NCBI GenBank assembly: GCA_023446675.1
Contig: JAEXPO010000312.1
Coordinates: forward strand, 1-5,592
DNA: 5,592 nucleotides
Source of the DNA: Bacillota bacterium
GTDB lineage: Bacteria > Bacillota > Clostridia > DSM-8532
Direction of reading: 5' to 3'
The position numbers and the translations under genes are program-made. The notes beneath the pieces are model-generated. The model had not been told where the DNA came from. It ran no database searches and saw only the letters and a program-made list of their open reading frames with translations. This document shows, one piece after another, positions 1 to 5,592 of this stretch; the stretch's first letter is position 1, and each line of letters starts with the position of its first letter.

Positions 1-2142
1 CTTTATACGCCCTGCCCCTTGTGTGATATTAAAATTCAAAGAGATCCCGCCGTCTCCTTCAGTCATTACAAAAGGACCCTGGCTATGGAATCAGGGGAGA
101 TAACCGTAAGCTGGAATGAGGAGAAGGAAAGCTATAAACGGTGTACCTTCGTTTCCAGAACAGAGGATGTGCTTGTTGTAAGGATGGATGGAACAAGCCT
201 TTTTTCCTTAAAGCTGTTTTTAAAGCTCCACGAAACCTTTGCCCCCGATACTCAAAGGATGAGGGAGGAGTGTCAGGGCTCTCTGGAGACTTTTATAAAG
301 GGCGATTGCCTTTATTATGCCGTCACAAACGACGACGGAACGGATTTTGGCGGGGTTGTCCGTGTTATTACCGACGGAGTAATGAGCATAGAAGAGGAAA
401 GCGTACTTTGTATACATAAGGCTTCCGGCTTGACCCTGCTGGCAGATTTTTTTATTAAGGAGAAAAGGAAAGAAGCCTTTACCCGGCTGACACATAAGCT
501 TAAGAGACTGAATAAAACCTACGGGGCTCTTCTGGAGGCTCATGCAGCGGAGCATGGGAGGCTCTATCATTCCTGCGATATCCATCTGGGTGGCAAGGGT
601 GAAGATGGCGGCAGCGTTAATGAGACAGATACAGGGCATAATGGACCGAAAGAGTATTATAACGAGGAAGTCCTTTTAAACGTTTATAAGGAAGAATTCC
701 CAAATGAGCTTTTTGAAAGGCTTTGGCGGTTTGGGCGCTACCTGATGATAAGCGGGACAAGGGATTTGCCCTTTCCCCTATACGGCTTGTGGGGAGGACG
801 GTACAACCTGATGTGGAGCCATAACATGGCCAACGAAAACCTGCAGATGATGTACTGGCACACCTTAACCGGGGGACTGTCCTATGTGTTAAAGCCTGTT
901 ATTGAATACTATTTCGGGCTTTTGGAGGAATTTAAGGAGAACGCCCGAAAGCTGTTCGGGCTTCCCGGCATTTATGTTCCTGCGGGCAGCTCCCCGGGAA
1001 TGGGAATGCCCAATCAAATTGTGCCGGTTATTATGAACTGGATAGGTGCGGCGGGTTGGCTGTGCCAGCATTTTTACCAGTATTATTTGTACACTGGGGA
1101 TCAAAAGCTGCTGGAGGAAAAGATTCTGCCCTTTATGGAAAATGCGCTGGCCTTCTACGAAGCCTATCTGGTACTGGATTCCGATGGCTATTATAAGGTT
1201 TACCCGTCTGTTTCACCTGAAAACAGCCCTGGAAACTTCTTTACCCAACCGGCTCATGAAAGGGTGCCCCATGTGTGTCCCACCGCGGTTAATGCCACTA
1301 TGGATTTAGCTATTATAAAAGAATTAATCACCAATATGCTGGATGTGTCGGAGCGGTTGGGAATTTACAAGGACAAAACCCATAAATGGGAAGAAATTCT
1401 ACGCCGCTTCCCCCCTTATGAAACCAATGAGGAGGGAGCCATAAGGGAGTGGCAGTCAAAGGAATTTCAGGACCGATACAATCACAGGCATATCTCTCAC
1501 ATTTACCCGGTGTTCCCCGGTACGGAATACATCGTGGGCAGAGATGACGAGGCGATGCTGAAAGCGTTCGAGCAGGCGGTAAATAAAAGGGTTTTGGGCA
1601 GCCAGACAGGCTGGTCCTTTTCCCATATGGCAAGTATTTACGCCAGGTTTGAAAAGGGCGACAAAGCCCTGGACTGCCTTAAAAACCTTATAAAGGGATG
1701 TCTTTTGAAGAACTTCATGACACTTCATAACGATTGGCGGCGGATGGGGCTGACCATGAATTTAGGCGACGGAAACACCGCCCCAATGCAGCTGGACGCC
1801 AATATGGGAATAGTAAATGCGCTCCAGGAGATGCTGCTTTTTGTTTCAGAGGATCTGATTAAGCTTCTTCCCGCATGCCCGGAACAGTTTAATAAAGGAT
1901 TTGTTTCAGGCCTTCGTTACTGTACCGGTGAAATAAGCTTTTCATGGGATAAAGCGAGAAAGGCTTTTGAGGGGGAAATGCGGGCAGCCCGGGAAACACG
2001 GCTGTCGCTCCTGCTTCCGGATATGGGAGAGGAGTACGAGCTTTATTTTACAGGCACAGGTCAAAAAATACGGGCATACGGAAAAAAAGCGGTACTAATT
2101 GAGTTAAAGGCACAGGAAGGCCTTGTTATAAAGAGTATTTGA
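1..2142 (+). CDS. Glycoside hydrolase family 95 protein (alpha-L-fucosidase / alpha-L-galactosidase family), 5' end missing
   Basis: GH95 enzymes remove terminal alpha-L-fucose, or in some members alpha-L-galactose, from glycans by an inverting mechanism. The frame is open to the left edge (LYTPCPL before the TTG at 19), and the first visible residues match the middle of the family's N-terminal beta-sandwich (YxPLGD-like, then YKRTLAMESGEITVSW). So the TTG at 19 is not the true start, and roughly 100 residues are missing from a usual ~800. Counting codon 19-21 as residue 1: beta-sandwich to about 140, helical linker to about 235, (alpha/alpha)6 barrel about 235-610, C-terminal beta domain from LLPACP (616-621) to 707. 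Family motifs seen: GRYLMIS (239-245), NENLQMMYW (272-280), PSVSPEN (396-402), HRHISH (489-494), GWS, QLDANMG (591-597). By comparison with Bifidobacterium AfcA, Glu401 is the general acid, Asp593 the second acidic residue, and Asn272/Asn274 the asparagine pair. The fucosidase His position holds Met270. Signal peptide and promoter lie outside the window. Family call firm; substrate uncertain. Confidence 0.92.
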   Translation, partial: LYTPCPLCDIKIQRDPAVSFSHYKRTLAMESGEITVSWNEEKESYKRCTFVSRTEDVLVVRMDGTSLFSLKLFLKLHETFAPDTQRMREECQGSLETFIKGDCLYYAVTNDDGTDFGGVVRVITDGVMSIEEESVLCIHKASGLTLLADFFIKEKRKEAFTRLTHKLKRLNKTYGALLEAHAAEHGRLYHSCDIHLGGKGEDGGSVNETDTGHNGPKEYYNEEVLLNVYKEEFPNELFERLWRFGRYLMISGTRDLPFPLYGLWGGRYNLMWSHNMANENLQMMYWHTLTGGLSYVLKPVIEYYFGLLEEFKENARKLFGLPGIYVPAGSSPGMGMPNQIVPVIMNWIGAAGWLCQHFYQYYLYTGDQKLLEEKILPFMENALAFYEAYLVLDSDGYYKVYPSVSPENSPGNFFTQPAHERVPHVCPTAVNATMDLAIIKELITNMLDVSERLGIYKDKTHKWEEILRRFPPYETNEEGAIREWQSKEFQDRYNHRHISHIYPVFPGTEYIVGRDDEAMLKAFEQAVNKRVLGSQTGWSFSHMASIYARFEKGDKALDCLKNLIKGCLLKNFMTLHNDWRRMGLTMNLGDGNTAPMQLDANMGIVNALQEMLLFVSEDLIKLLPACPEQFNKGFVSGLRYCTGEISFSWDKARKAFEGEMRAARETRLSLLLPDMGEEYELYFTGTGQKIRAYGKKAVLIELKAQEGLVIKSI

Positions 2143-2186
2143 AAAGCATTTAAAGAGCAGTTAAAAAACTCCTCGCTTTCTCCAGA

Positions 2187-2217
2187 TTTTGCTTACGCAA
2201 ACGACTGCAAAGCAAAA
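2187..2217. repeat. 8-bp inverted repeat overlapping the terminator
   Basis: TTTTGCTT (2187-2194) and AAGCAAAA (2210-2217) are perfect reverse complements separated by 15 bases. The right arm shares four A residues with the left arm of the adjacent terminator hairpin, so the two structures could not both form fully in RNA. The arms are AT-rich and short, so this may be chance or a weak accessory fold. No function is claimed. Confidence 0.3.
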
Positions 2218-2252
2218 AGAATGGATGCCGTAAAAGACGTCCATTCTTTTTT
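2214..2252. terminator. Bidirectional rho-independent terminator between convergent genes
   Basis: AAAAAGAATGGA (2214-2225) is a perfect reverse complement of TCCATTCTTTTT (2240-2251). The 14-base centre can add a T-G and a G-C pair. Read on the plus strand, the GAATGGA/TCCATTC stem is followed by TTTTTT (2247-2252). Read on the minus strand, it is followed by the complement of the A run at 2214-2218, also a T run. It lies 72 bases after the GH95 stop and 17 bases after the stop of the minus-strand lipoprotein gene, so it can end transcripts from both sides. Confidence 0.85.
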
Positions 2253-2268
2253 AGTATTGTGAAATTCG

Positions 2269-3057
2269 TCAAGGCTTTGCATAAAGCTCAGCTTCAACAT
2301 TCGTTTGAGTAAACTCGTGCCAGACAGGCTCTGCTTTTTCATCCTGTTCTTTAATGAACGAGTCGTATTGTTCTTTTGTAACAGGTTTATTGTCAATAAA
2401 GTAGGAAAGGGTTATGGTATCGTTGCTCTGACTGGATTGGGTATATCCCAATATCTCGGTTTCCAGGGCGGTTGACTGGAATTTCAGTCTTCCGTAGCCA
2501 GTATCTGCCGCGCCGTTTGAATAAAGATACGTCCCGTCTGCTTTAAGCGCCTCCAGGCCTCTGTATACAATGTTGTAGCCATAAACAGTATTATCTGCAT
2601 AATGCAGGATTTCGTAAAACTCCGGATAGTCATTAACGCTTAATTCAAGAACGATTTCAGGCACCTGGTCGCCATCCATGTCCAGCACCGTAAAGCGTGT
2701 TGCCTTGAATACGGTGGCATACAGCTCTTTGTTAGTCAAAAAATCATTCAGGGTTAGGCTTTTATTGTTATCGACACTGAAAAATTCGGCATCGTTTAGC
2801 AATACTGCTTTATAGGCTTCCAGCTCCGAAGGAATGGCAGCCGGCGTACTCGTTTCTGACGGCTCAACTGTGGGGTCCGGAGAAGGGGAGGGAGACGGAG
2901 ATTGAGAGGGAGAGCTTGTTGGACTGGCGGTCTCGGTTTGGCCGCCGCCATTGTTGCCGGTATTATTGGGGTTTGAACTGGATGTGCTGCCTGTACATGC
3001 AGTCAGTGAGGTACTTAACATAAATACAAGAAGTACCCGTATCATTCGTGATTTCAT
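2269..3057 (-). CDS. Lipoprotein of unknown function with Ser/Pro/Thr-rich linker and DxDGDxxPE motif
   Basis: Predicted membrane-anchored, surface-exposed lipoprotein of 262 aa; its specific function is not recognised. The N-terminus has basic residues (MKSRMIR), a hydrophobic stretch (8-20) and a lipobox L18-T19-A20-C21, so Cys21 should be lipidated after signal peptidase II cleavage. Residues 22-76 form a low-complexity linker rich in Ser, Pro, Thr, Asn and Gly, including SPSPSPSP. A folded domain follows from about 77 to 262. It contains LDMDGDQVPEIVLEL (125-139), with Asp126, Asp128, Asp130 and Glu134 spaced like the calcium-binding loops of EF-hand, dockerin or FG-GAP/VCBS-type repeats. 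Only one copy is seen. The ATG at 3057 is preceded by AGGAG with 8-base spacing, supporting this start over the Met at codon 5. The gene is convergent with GH95 and divergent from the transporter operon, with a candidate promoter of its own, so it is probably a separate unit. The lipoprotein call is strong; metal binding is inferred. Confidence 0.85.
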   Translation of the reverse strand: MKSRMIRVLLVFMLSTSLTACTGSTSSSNPNNTGNNGGGQTETASPTSSPSQSPSPSPSPDPTVEPSETSTPAAIPSELEAYKAVLLNDAEFFSVDNNKSLTLNDFLTNKELYATVFKATRFTVLDMDGDQVPEIVLELSVNDYPEFYEILHYADNTVYGYNIVYRGLEALKADGTYLYSNGAADTGYGRLKFQSTALETEILGYTQSSQSNDTITLSYFIDNKPVTKEQYDSFIKEQDEKAEPVWHEFTQTNVEAELYAKP

Positions 3058-3065
3058 TAAAATCG

Positions 3066-3070
3066 CTCCT
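3066..3070 (-). promoter_or_regulatory. Ribosome binding site of the minus-strand lipoprotein gene
   Basis: On the minus strand AGGAG lies 8 bases before the ATG at 3057-3055, ideal spacing, and sets the start at this first Met rather than the Met four codons later. Confidence 0.75.
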
Positions 3071-3091
3071 TTTTAGTAATGTAAATTTCTA

Positions 3092-3104
3092 ATACTTGAA
3101 GTAT
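3092..3104. promoter_or_regulatory. Candidate operator: palindrome in the lipoprotein 5' leader
   Basis: ATACTT-G-AAGTAT is a perfect 6-bp inverted repeat around one central base. It starts seven bases downstream of the candidate -10 box of the minus-strand promoter, so it would span the transcription start, a place where repressors often bind. The regulator is unknown and a match this short in AT-rich DNA may be chance. Confidence 0.3.
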
Positions 3105-3110
3105 ACCTTA

Positions 3111-3119
3111 ATTATACCA
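3111..3119 (-). promoter_or_regulatory. Candidate extended -10 promoter for the lipoprotein gene
   Basis: The minus strand reads TGGTATAAT, a perfect TATAAT preceded by the TGn extension. No good TTGACA-like -35 is seen 15-18 bases upstream, consistent with an extended -10 promoter. Transcription would start near 3104, giving a leader of about 45 bases before the ATG. Predicted from sequence only. Confidence 0.5.
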
Positions 3120-3282
3120 CTGATTTCATGTTTTTGAGGGAGTGATTTCTCCTTATAGGCTCCTTAAGTCTGTTGCTTTCTTTCATATAAGTACCATAGG
3201 CCATTTAAGCTTAAAAAAAAGCAGTATCTAATAAAATTACTCTTTTTCTAAGAAAAGTATTGTGTTTTTAAAAAATGAAAAT
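3120..3282. other. Middle of the divergent intergenic region: no gene seen
   Basis: AT-rich stretch between the two candidate promoters, with frequent stops and no credible coding frame. It holds a small possible hairpin (AGGGAG at 3137-3142 with CTCCTT at 3149-3154, one G-T pair), a 12-bp palindrome TTTAAGCTTAAA at 3204-3215, and an imperfect repeat of CTTTTTCT and AGAAAAG around 3242-3257. Any of these could be regulator sites for either divergent unit, but none matches a site I can name. Confidence 0.4.
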
Positions 3283-3291
3283 TGCTATGAT
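3283..3291 (+). promoter_or_regulatory. Candidate extended -10 promoter of the transporter operon
   Basis: TGCTATGAT is a TATAAT box with one mismatch and an upstream TGn extension. The -35 region is poor: TTGTGT at 3260-3265 would need a 20-base spacer. Transcription would begin near 3298, leaving a leader of about 55 bases before the ATG at 3353. A weak -35 would suit activator-dependent expression, which is inference. Confidence 0.45.
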
Positions 3292-3338
3292 TAATTTGCG
3301 ATAAGGCTTAAACGCATTGCATAACAAAAAAGGTTAAC

Positions 3339-3344
3339 AGGTGG
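3339..3344 (+). promoter_or_regulatory. Ribosome binding site deciding the first permease start
   Basis: AGGTGG lies 8 bases before the ATG at 3353 and matches AGGAGG at five of six positions. This favours the ATG over an in-frame GTG at 3341, which overlaps this site and has only a weaker AAGG (3330-3333) seven bases upstream of itself. Confidence 0.55.
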
Positions 3345-3352
3345 CTTTAAAT

Positions 3353-4321
3353 ATGATTGAATTAGCTTCGCAAAAAACAGCACCTTTGTCACAGAAAAAG
3401 AAGAAAAAGTTTTTCAGTGATTTCAGGCAGCATAAAACGTATTACTTTATGCTGGCACCCATGTTCGTGTTCTTTATTCTTTTTGCCTATCTGCCCATGC
3501 CGGGGCTATACCTGGCCTTTGTCAATTATGACTTTATGAAGGGATTGGCAAGCCCTTTCGTGGGATTTAAAAACTTCGAATTTTTGTTTCATGGAGGACT
3601 GGATTCAATTATCTGGAAATTATCCTTTAATACCGTAGCCTATAATCTGGTTTTTATTTTAATGGGGGTTGTTACCCAGATGACGGTGGCTGTGGTTTTA
3701 AAGGAAATTACAAAAAGAGTATTTGTAAAGGTTTCTCAGACGCTGATGCTGGCCCCCCATTTTGTTTCAATGGTCATTATCGGAGTTATTGTCTATAATC
3801 TATTCAACTATCGATTCGGCGCAGTAAATAATTTTCTCACCTCCATGGGCTTTGAAAAATTTGATTTTTACCAAAACCCACAGGTTTGGCCGGTTATCAT
3901 AGTGATGGTTCAGGTATGGAAAAGCCTTGGCTACGGTGCTATTGTGTACATGGCCGCCATATTGGGAATTGATGAAAGTATTTATGAGGCCGCCTACATT
4001 GACGGGGCTACAAATTTTAAAAGAATCTGGCATATCACAGTCCCTCTTTTAAAGCCCACCGCTATTCTCCTAATGCTCCTGGCTCTTGGAGGTATTCTGA
4101 AAGGCCAGTTTGATTTATTCTATCAAATTGTAGGAAATAACGGGCTGCTTTTAAACGCAACCGATATCATCGACACCTATGTGTACCGCTCGCTGGCGGT
4201 TGATTTTAATATGGGACGGGGCAGTGCGGCGGGCCTGTACCAATCGGTATTTGGATTTATTTTGGTTTTGACGGTTAATAAGCTTGTCAATAAATTCAGT
4301 CCGGACAACGCGTTATTCTAA
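3353..4321 (+). CDS. LplB-type sugar ABC transporter permease (first transmembrane subunit)
   Basis: Inner-membrane permease of a carbohydrate-uptake (CUT1, binding-protein-dependent) ABC transporter; with the next gene product it forms the channel for an oligosaccharide delivered by the binding lipoprotein. From ATG 3353 the protein has 322 aa, usual for the family. A lysine-rich cytoplasmic N-terminus (QKKKKK, 14-19) is followed by about six hydrophobic segments near 31-57, 93-117, 129-150, 178-205, 230-248 and 293-313. The YLPMPGLYLAF stretch after segment 1 resembles the YxPMxGxxxAF signature of LplB-like proteins. The EAA loop that docks on the ATPase is clear: EAAYIDGAT (212-220), then IWHITVPLLKP (225-235). 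An alternative GTG start at 3341 would add four residues. It is first in the operon; the next gene starts 13 bases after its stop. The sugar cannot be told from the sequence; a link to GH95 products is inferred from proximity. Confidence 0.92.
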   Translation: MIELASQKTAPLSQKKKKKFFSDFRQHKTYYFMLAPMFVFFILFAYLPMPGLYLAFVNYDFMKGLASPFVGFKNFEFLFHGGLDSIIWKLSFNTVAYNLVFILMGVVTQMTVAVVLKEITKRVFVKVSQTLMLAPHFVSMVIIGVIVYNLFNYRFGAVNNFLTSMGFEKFDFYQNPQVWPVIIVMVQVWKSLGYGAIVYMAAILGIDESIYEAAYIDGATNFKRIWHITVPLLKPTAILLMLLALGGILKGQFDLFYQIVGNNGLLLNATDIIDTYVYRSLAVDFNMGRGSAAGLYQSVFGFILVLTVNKLVNKFSPDNALF

Positions 4322-4327
4322 AGGAGG
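4322..4327 (+). promoter_or_regulatory. Strong ribosome binding site deciding the TTG start of the second permease
   Basis: A perfect AGGAGG begins right after the stop of the first permease (TAA 4319-4321) and sits 7 bases before the TTG at 4335. The frame is open back to 4284, but that longer start would overlap the first permease by 38 bases without such a site. Confidence 0.8.
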
Positions 4328-4334
4328 AACCAGC

Positions 4335-5249
4335 TTGGAAAACACAGCAGCACATAGAAGGAGCCCTATAAAAAAGGATTTGGGTTCAAAATTATTTGAA
4401 GCCGGAGCCATGCTTATTGTCTTATTGATTGCCGCTTTCAGCATTATTCCGTTTATCTTTATTTTGTCCGGCTCCTTCAGCACGGAATCCGAAATTATTG
4501 TAAAAGGGTATTCCCTGCTGCCCCAGGGCTTTACGCTGGATTCCTACAGGATGGTCTTTAATCTTGGAAACAGAATCTCACAGGCTTATATTGTAACCAT
4601 TGCCACTACGGTTGCGGGAACGGCGCTGGGCCTTATGACCACGTCGATGAGCGGCTATGTTTTATCCCGGAAGGATTTTAAGCACAGGAATAAAGCGGCA
4701 TTCTTTATTTATTTCACCACCCTTTTTTCAGGGGGAATGATTGCGTCTTATATGGTTAATGTTAACATTCTTCGTCTGAACAACAATATTTGGGTTATGA
4801 TCCTTCCGTCCATTATGAGCCCGTTTAATATTTTTCTGTTTAGAAATTTTGTAAAAAGCATTCCCGACTCCCTGGTGGAGTCTGCCAGAATCGACGGCGC
4901 AGGAGATTTCCGGGTATTTCTTCAAATTATCATACCTCTGTCAAAGCCTGCCTTTGCAACCATTGGACTGTTTTTGGCGTTGGGGTACTGGAACCAATGG
5001 TTCCTATGCAATTTATACATCAAGGATAAAAATCTGTATACCCTGCAATACCTTCTCTATTCCATGCTGGCCAACATGGATGCCATGATGAGAGACAGAA
5101 GCCTTGTGGAAGGCAGTGTCCAGCAGATACCGACGGAAACCATGAAGCTTGCGACAGCCATGCTGGCAACGGCGCCCGTTCTTCTTTTCTATCCTTTTGT
5201 ACAAAAATATTTTGTAGGAGGCTTAACCATAGGTGGGGTCAAAGGCTAA
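4335..5249 (+). CDS. YtcP-type sugar ABC transporter permease (second transmembrane subunit)
   Basis: Partner permease of the CUT1 transporter, related to YtcP/AraQ-like proteins; it pairs with the LplB-type subunit in the membrane. From TTG 4335 it has 304 aa, close to the family norm. About six hydrophobic segments lie near 22-45, 85-108, 121-143, 152-173, 207-226 and 271-290. The EAA loop reads ESARIDGAGD (182-191), then IIIPLSKP (198-205), with Ser in place of the first Ala, a common change. The C-terminus VQKYFVGGLTIGGVKG is typical of this subfamily, whose members often end QKYFVKGxxxGAVKG. The TTG start is chosen because AGGAGG precedes it by seven bases and the 13-base gap suggests co-translation with the first permease. 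No ATPase gene follows; a shared MsmX-like ATPase is likely (inference from the family). The substrate is unknown. Confidence 0.92.
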   Translation: MENTAAHRRSPIKKDLGSKLFEAGAMLIVLLIAAFSIIPFIFILSGSFSTESEIIVKGYSLLPQGFTLDSYRMVFNLGNRISQAYIVTIATTVAGTALGLMTTSMSGYVLSRKDFKHRNKAAFFIYFTTLFSGGMIASYMVNVNILRLNNNIWVMILPSIMSPFNIFLFRNFVKSIPDSLVESARIDGAGDFRVFLQIIIPLSKPAFATIGLFLALGYWNQWFLCNLYIKDKNLYTLQYLLYSMLANMDAMMRDRSLVEGSVQQIPTETMKLATAMLATAPVLLFYPFVQKYFVGGLTIGGVKG

Positions 5250-5272
5250 TGGAAGAAATCAATTCATAAAAA

Positions 5273-5299
5273 TACACTTCAGATGAAATATCTGGTGTA
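5273..5299 (+). other. Intergenic RNA hairpin before the binding-protein gene
   Basis: TACAC and CAGAT on the left (5273-5277, 5280-5284) pair with ATCTG and GTGTA on the right (5290-5294, 5295-5299). This makes 10 pairs with a TT bulge and a GAAAT loop. It ends 11 bases before the GGAGG of the next gene and has no T run, so it does not look like a terminator. Hairpins at such places can block nucleases or mark a processing site and so raise the level of the binding-protein message; that role is inferred. Confidence 0.5.
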
Positions 5300-5310
5300 A
5301 CATAAATAAA

Positions 5311-5315
5311 GGAGG
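5311..5315 (+). promoter_or_regulatory. Ribosome binding site of the solute-binding lipoprotein gene
   Basis: GGAGG (within AAAGGAGG, 5308-5315) lies 6 bases before the TTG at 5322 and 12 bases before an in-frame ATG at 5328. The spacing favours the TTG, which adds only Met-Thr to the N-terminus. Confidence 0.7.
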
Positions 5316-5321
5316 ACCAAA

Positions 5322-5592
5322 TTGACCATGAAGAGGATGAATCTGTTTAAAAAGGGGATGAGCCTTGCTTTAACGGCTGTCCTGGCTATTTCTCTGGCGG
5401 CATGCGGACAGAGTGGTGCGCAGGCAACGCCTGCTTCCAGTCCCGGCACCGGCACAAGCCCCAGCCCCAGCTCGACGCCCAAGGAGATTGTTCAGCTTAA
5501 AGCCTTTACAATGGGAGTGGAACCCGAAACAGGCATGGATAACTTTTATAAGCAGCTTGACGAGCTGACCGTAGGGGATCTGGGCTGTACCG
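5322..5592 (+). CDS. Solute-binding lipoprotein of the sugar ABC transporter (LplA-like), 3' end missing
   Basis: Only the first 90 codons are present; the frame is open to the right edge. From the TTG at 5322 the N-terminus is MTMKRMNLFKKGM, then a hydrophobic stretch (14-27) and a lipobox L25-A26-A27-C28. Cys28 should be lipidated and anchor the protein to the outer face of the membrane. A short Ser/Pro/Thr/Gly-rich linker follows (about 29-53, including TSPSPSSTP), then the start of a folded domain: LKAFTMGVEPETGMDNFYKQLDELTVGDLGC. Its position directly after two CUT1 permeases, the lipobox and this opening strand-then-helix pattern fit an extracellular solute-binding protein of the type found with LplB/YtcP, usually about 500-550 aa when complete. 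It is the third gene of the operon, 72 bases after the second permease, with a hairpin in the gap. An ATG at 5328 is an alternative start. The role rests mostly on context because the binding domain is outside the window. Confidence 0.85.
   Translation, partial: MTMKRMNLFKKGMSLALTAVLAISLAACGQSGAQATPASSPGTGTSPSPSSTPKEIVQLKAFTMGVEPETGMDNFYKQLDELTVGDLGCT

Noticed and set aside
19..21. TTG as the true start of the GH95 gene
   Set aside because: The frame is open to the window edge, there is no ribosome binding site, and the first residues match the interior of the N-terminal family domain.
220..639. Antisense open frame inside the GH95 gene, with others at 889-1104, 1328-1633 and 1456-1728
   Set aside because: They lie opposite a well-conserved enzyme, have no clear ribosome binding sites, and their translations look like reverse-strand shadows.
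2193..2396. Minus-strand 67-codon frame over the end of the lipoprotein gene
   Set aside because: It overlaps the lipoprotein coding region in another frame and runs through the terminator.
3307..3323. Possible catabolite-repression (cre) site near CTTAAACGCATTGCA
   Set aside because: It keeps the central CG but misses the flanking TG and the conserved C of the cre consensus.
3391..3410. A-rich run coding for lysines in the first permease as a slippage or frameshift site
   Set aside because: The run is broken by G residues, the frame continues normally, and a basic cytoplasmic N-terminus is expected for this family.
5249..5269. Six-codon ORF (MEEINS) starting in TAATG at the end of the second permease
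   Set aside because: Too short, without its own ribosome binding site, and easily formed by chance.
5279..5482. Minus-strand frame antisense to the binding-protein gene
   Set aside because: The plus strand carries a clear ribosome binding site, signal peptide and lipobox; the antisense product is a shadow.
1..5592. Mobile element, CRISPR array, tRNA or rRNA
   Set aside because: No regularly spaced direct repeats, transposase or recombinase motifs, or tRNA/rRNA-like sequences were seen.

Overview
The window reads as an ordinary carbohydrate-use locus of a Gram-positive bacterium, most likely a Bacillota member of the Clostridia or Paenibacillaceae type. The grounds are strong AGGAGG-like ribosome binding sites, TTG starts behind strong Shine-Dalgarno sequences, two lipoproteins with Ser/Pro/Thr-rich linkers, an LplB/YtcP-type sugar ABC transporter, and base composition that is neither strongly AT- nor GC-rich. 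The genus cannot be told from the sequence.

Layout. (1) Positions 1-2142, plus strand: the 3' part of a glycoside hydrolase family 95 gene (alpha-L-fucosidase / alpha-L-galactosidase family). It is open at the left edge and lacks its first ~100 codons, but all recognised catalytic motifs are present. (2) Positions 2143-2268: a short convergent intergenic region with a symmetric hairpin flanked by A and T runs, a likely bidirectional terminator. (3) Positions 2269-3057, minus strand: a 262-aa lipoprotein of unknown function with a low-complexity linker and a DxDGDxxPE calcium-loop-like motif. (4) Positions 3058-3352: a ~295-bp divergent intergenic region with one candidate extended -10 promoter on each strand and small palindromes. 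(5) Positions 3353-5592, plus strand: a transporter operon of LplB-type permease, YtcP-type permease, then the start of an extracellular solute-binding lipoprotein that runs off the right edge.

How the genes could work together (inference): the solute-binding lipoprotein captures an oligosaccharide at the cell surface and the two permeases import it. No ATPase gene is in the window; transporters of this subfamily are often energised by a shared MsmX-type ATPase encoded elsewhere. The GH95 enzyme would remove terminal L-fucose or L-galactose-type residues from plant or host glycans. Its link to the transporter is by proximity only, because a terminator and an opposite-strand gene separate them. 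No mobile element, CRISPR array, tRNA or rRNA was seen. I found no convincing sign of a new system; the most interesting points are a substituted active-site position in the GH95 enzyme, the unknown lipoprotein, and a hairpin just before the binding-protein gene.
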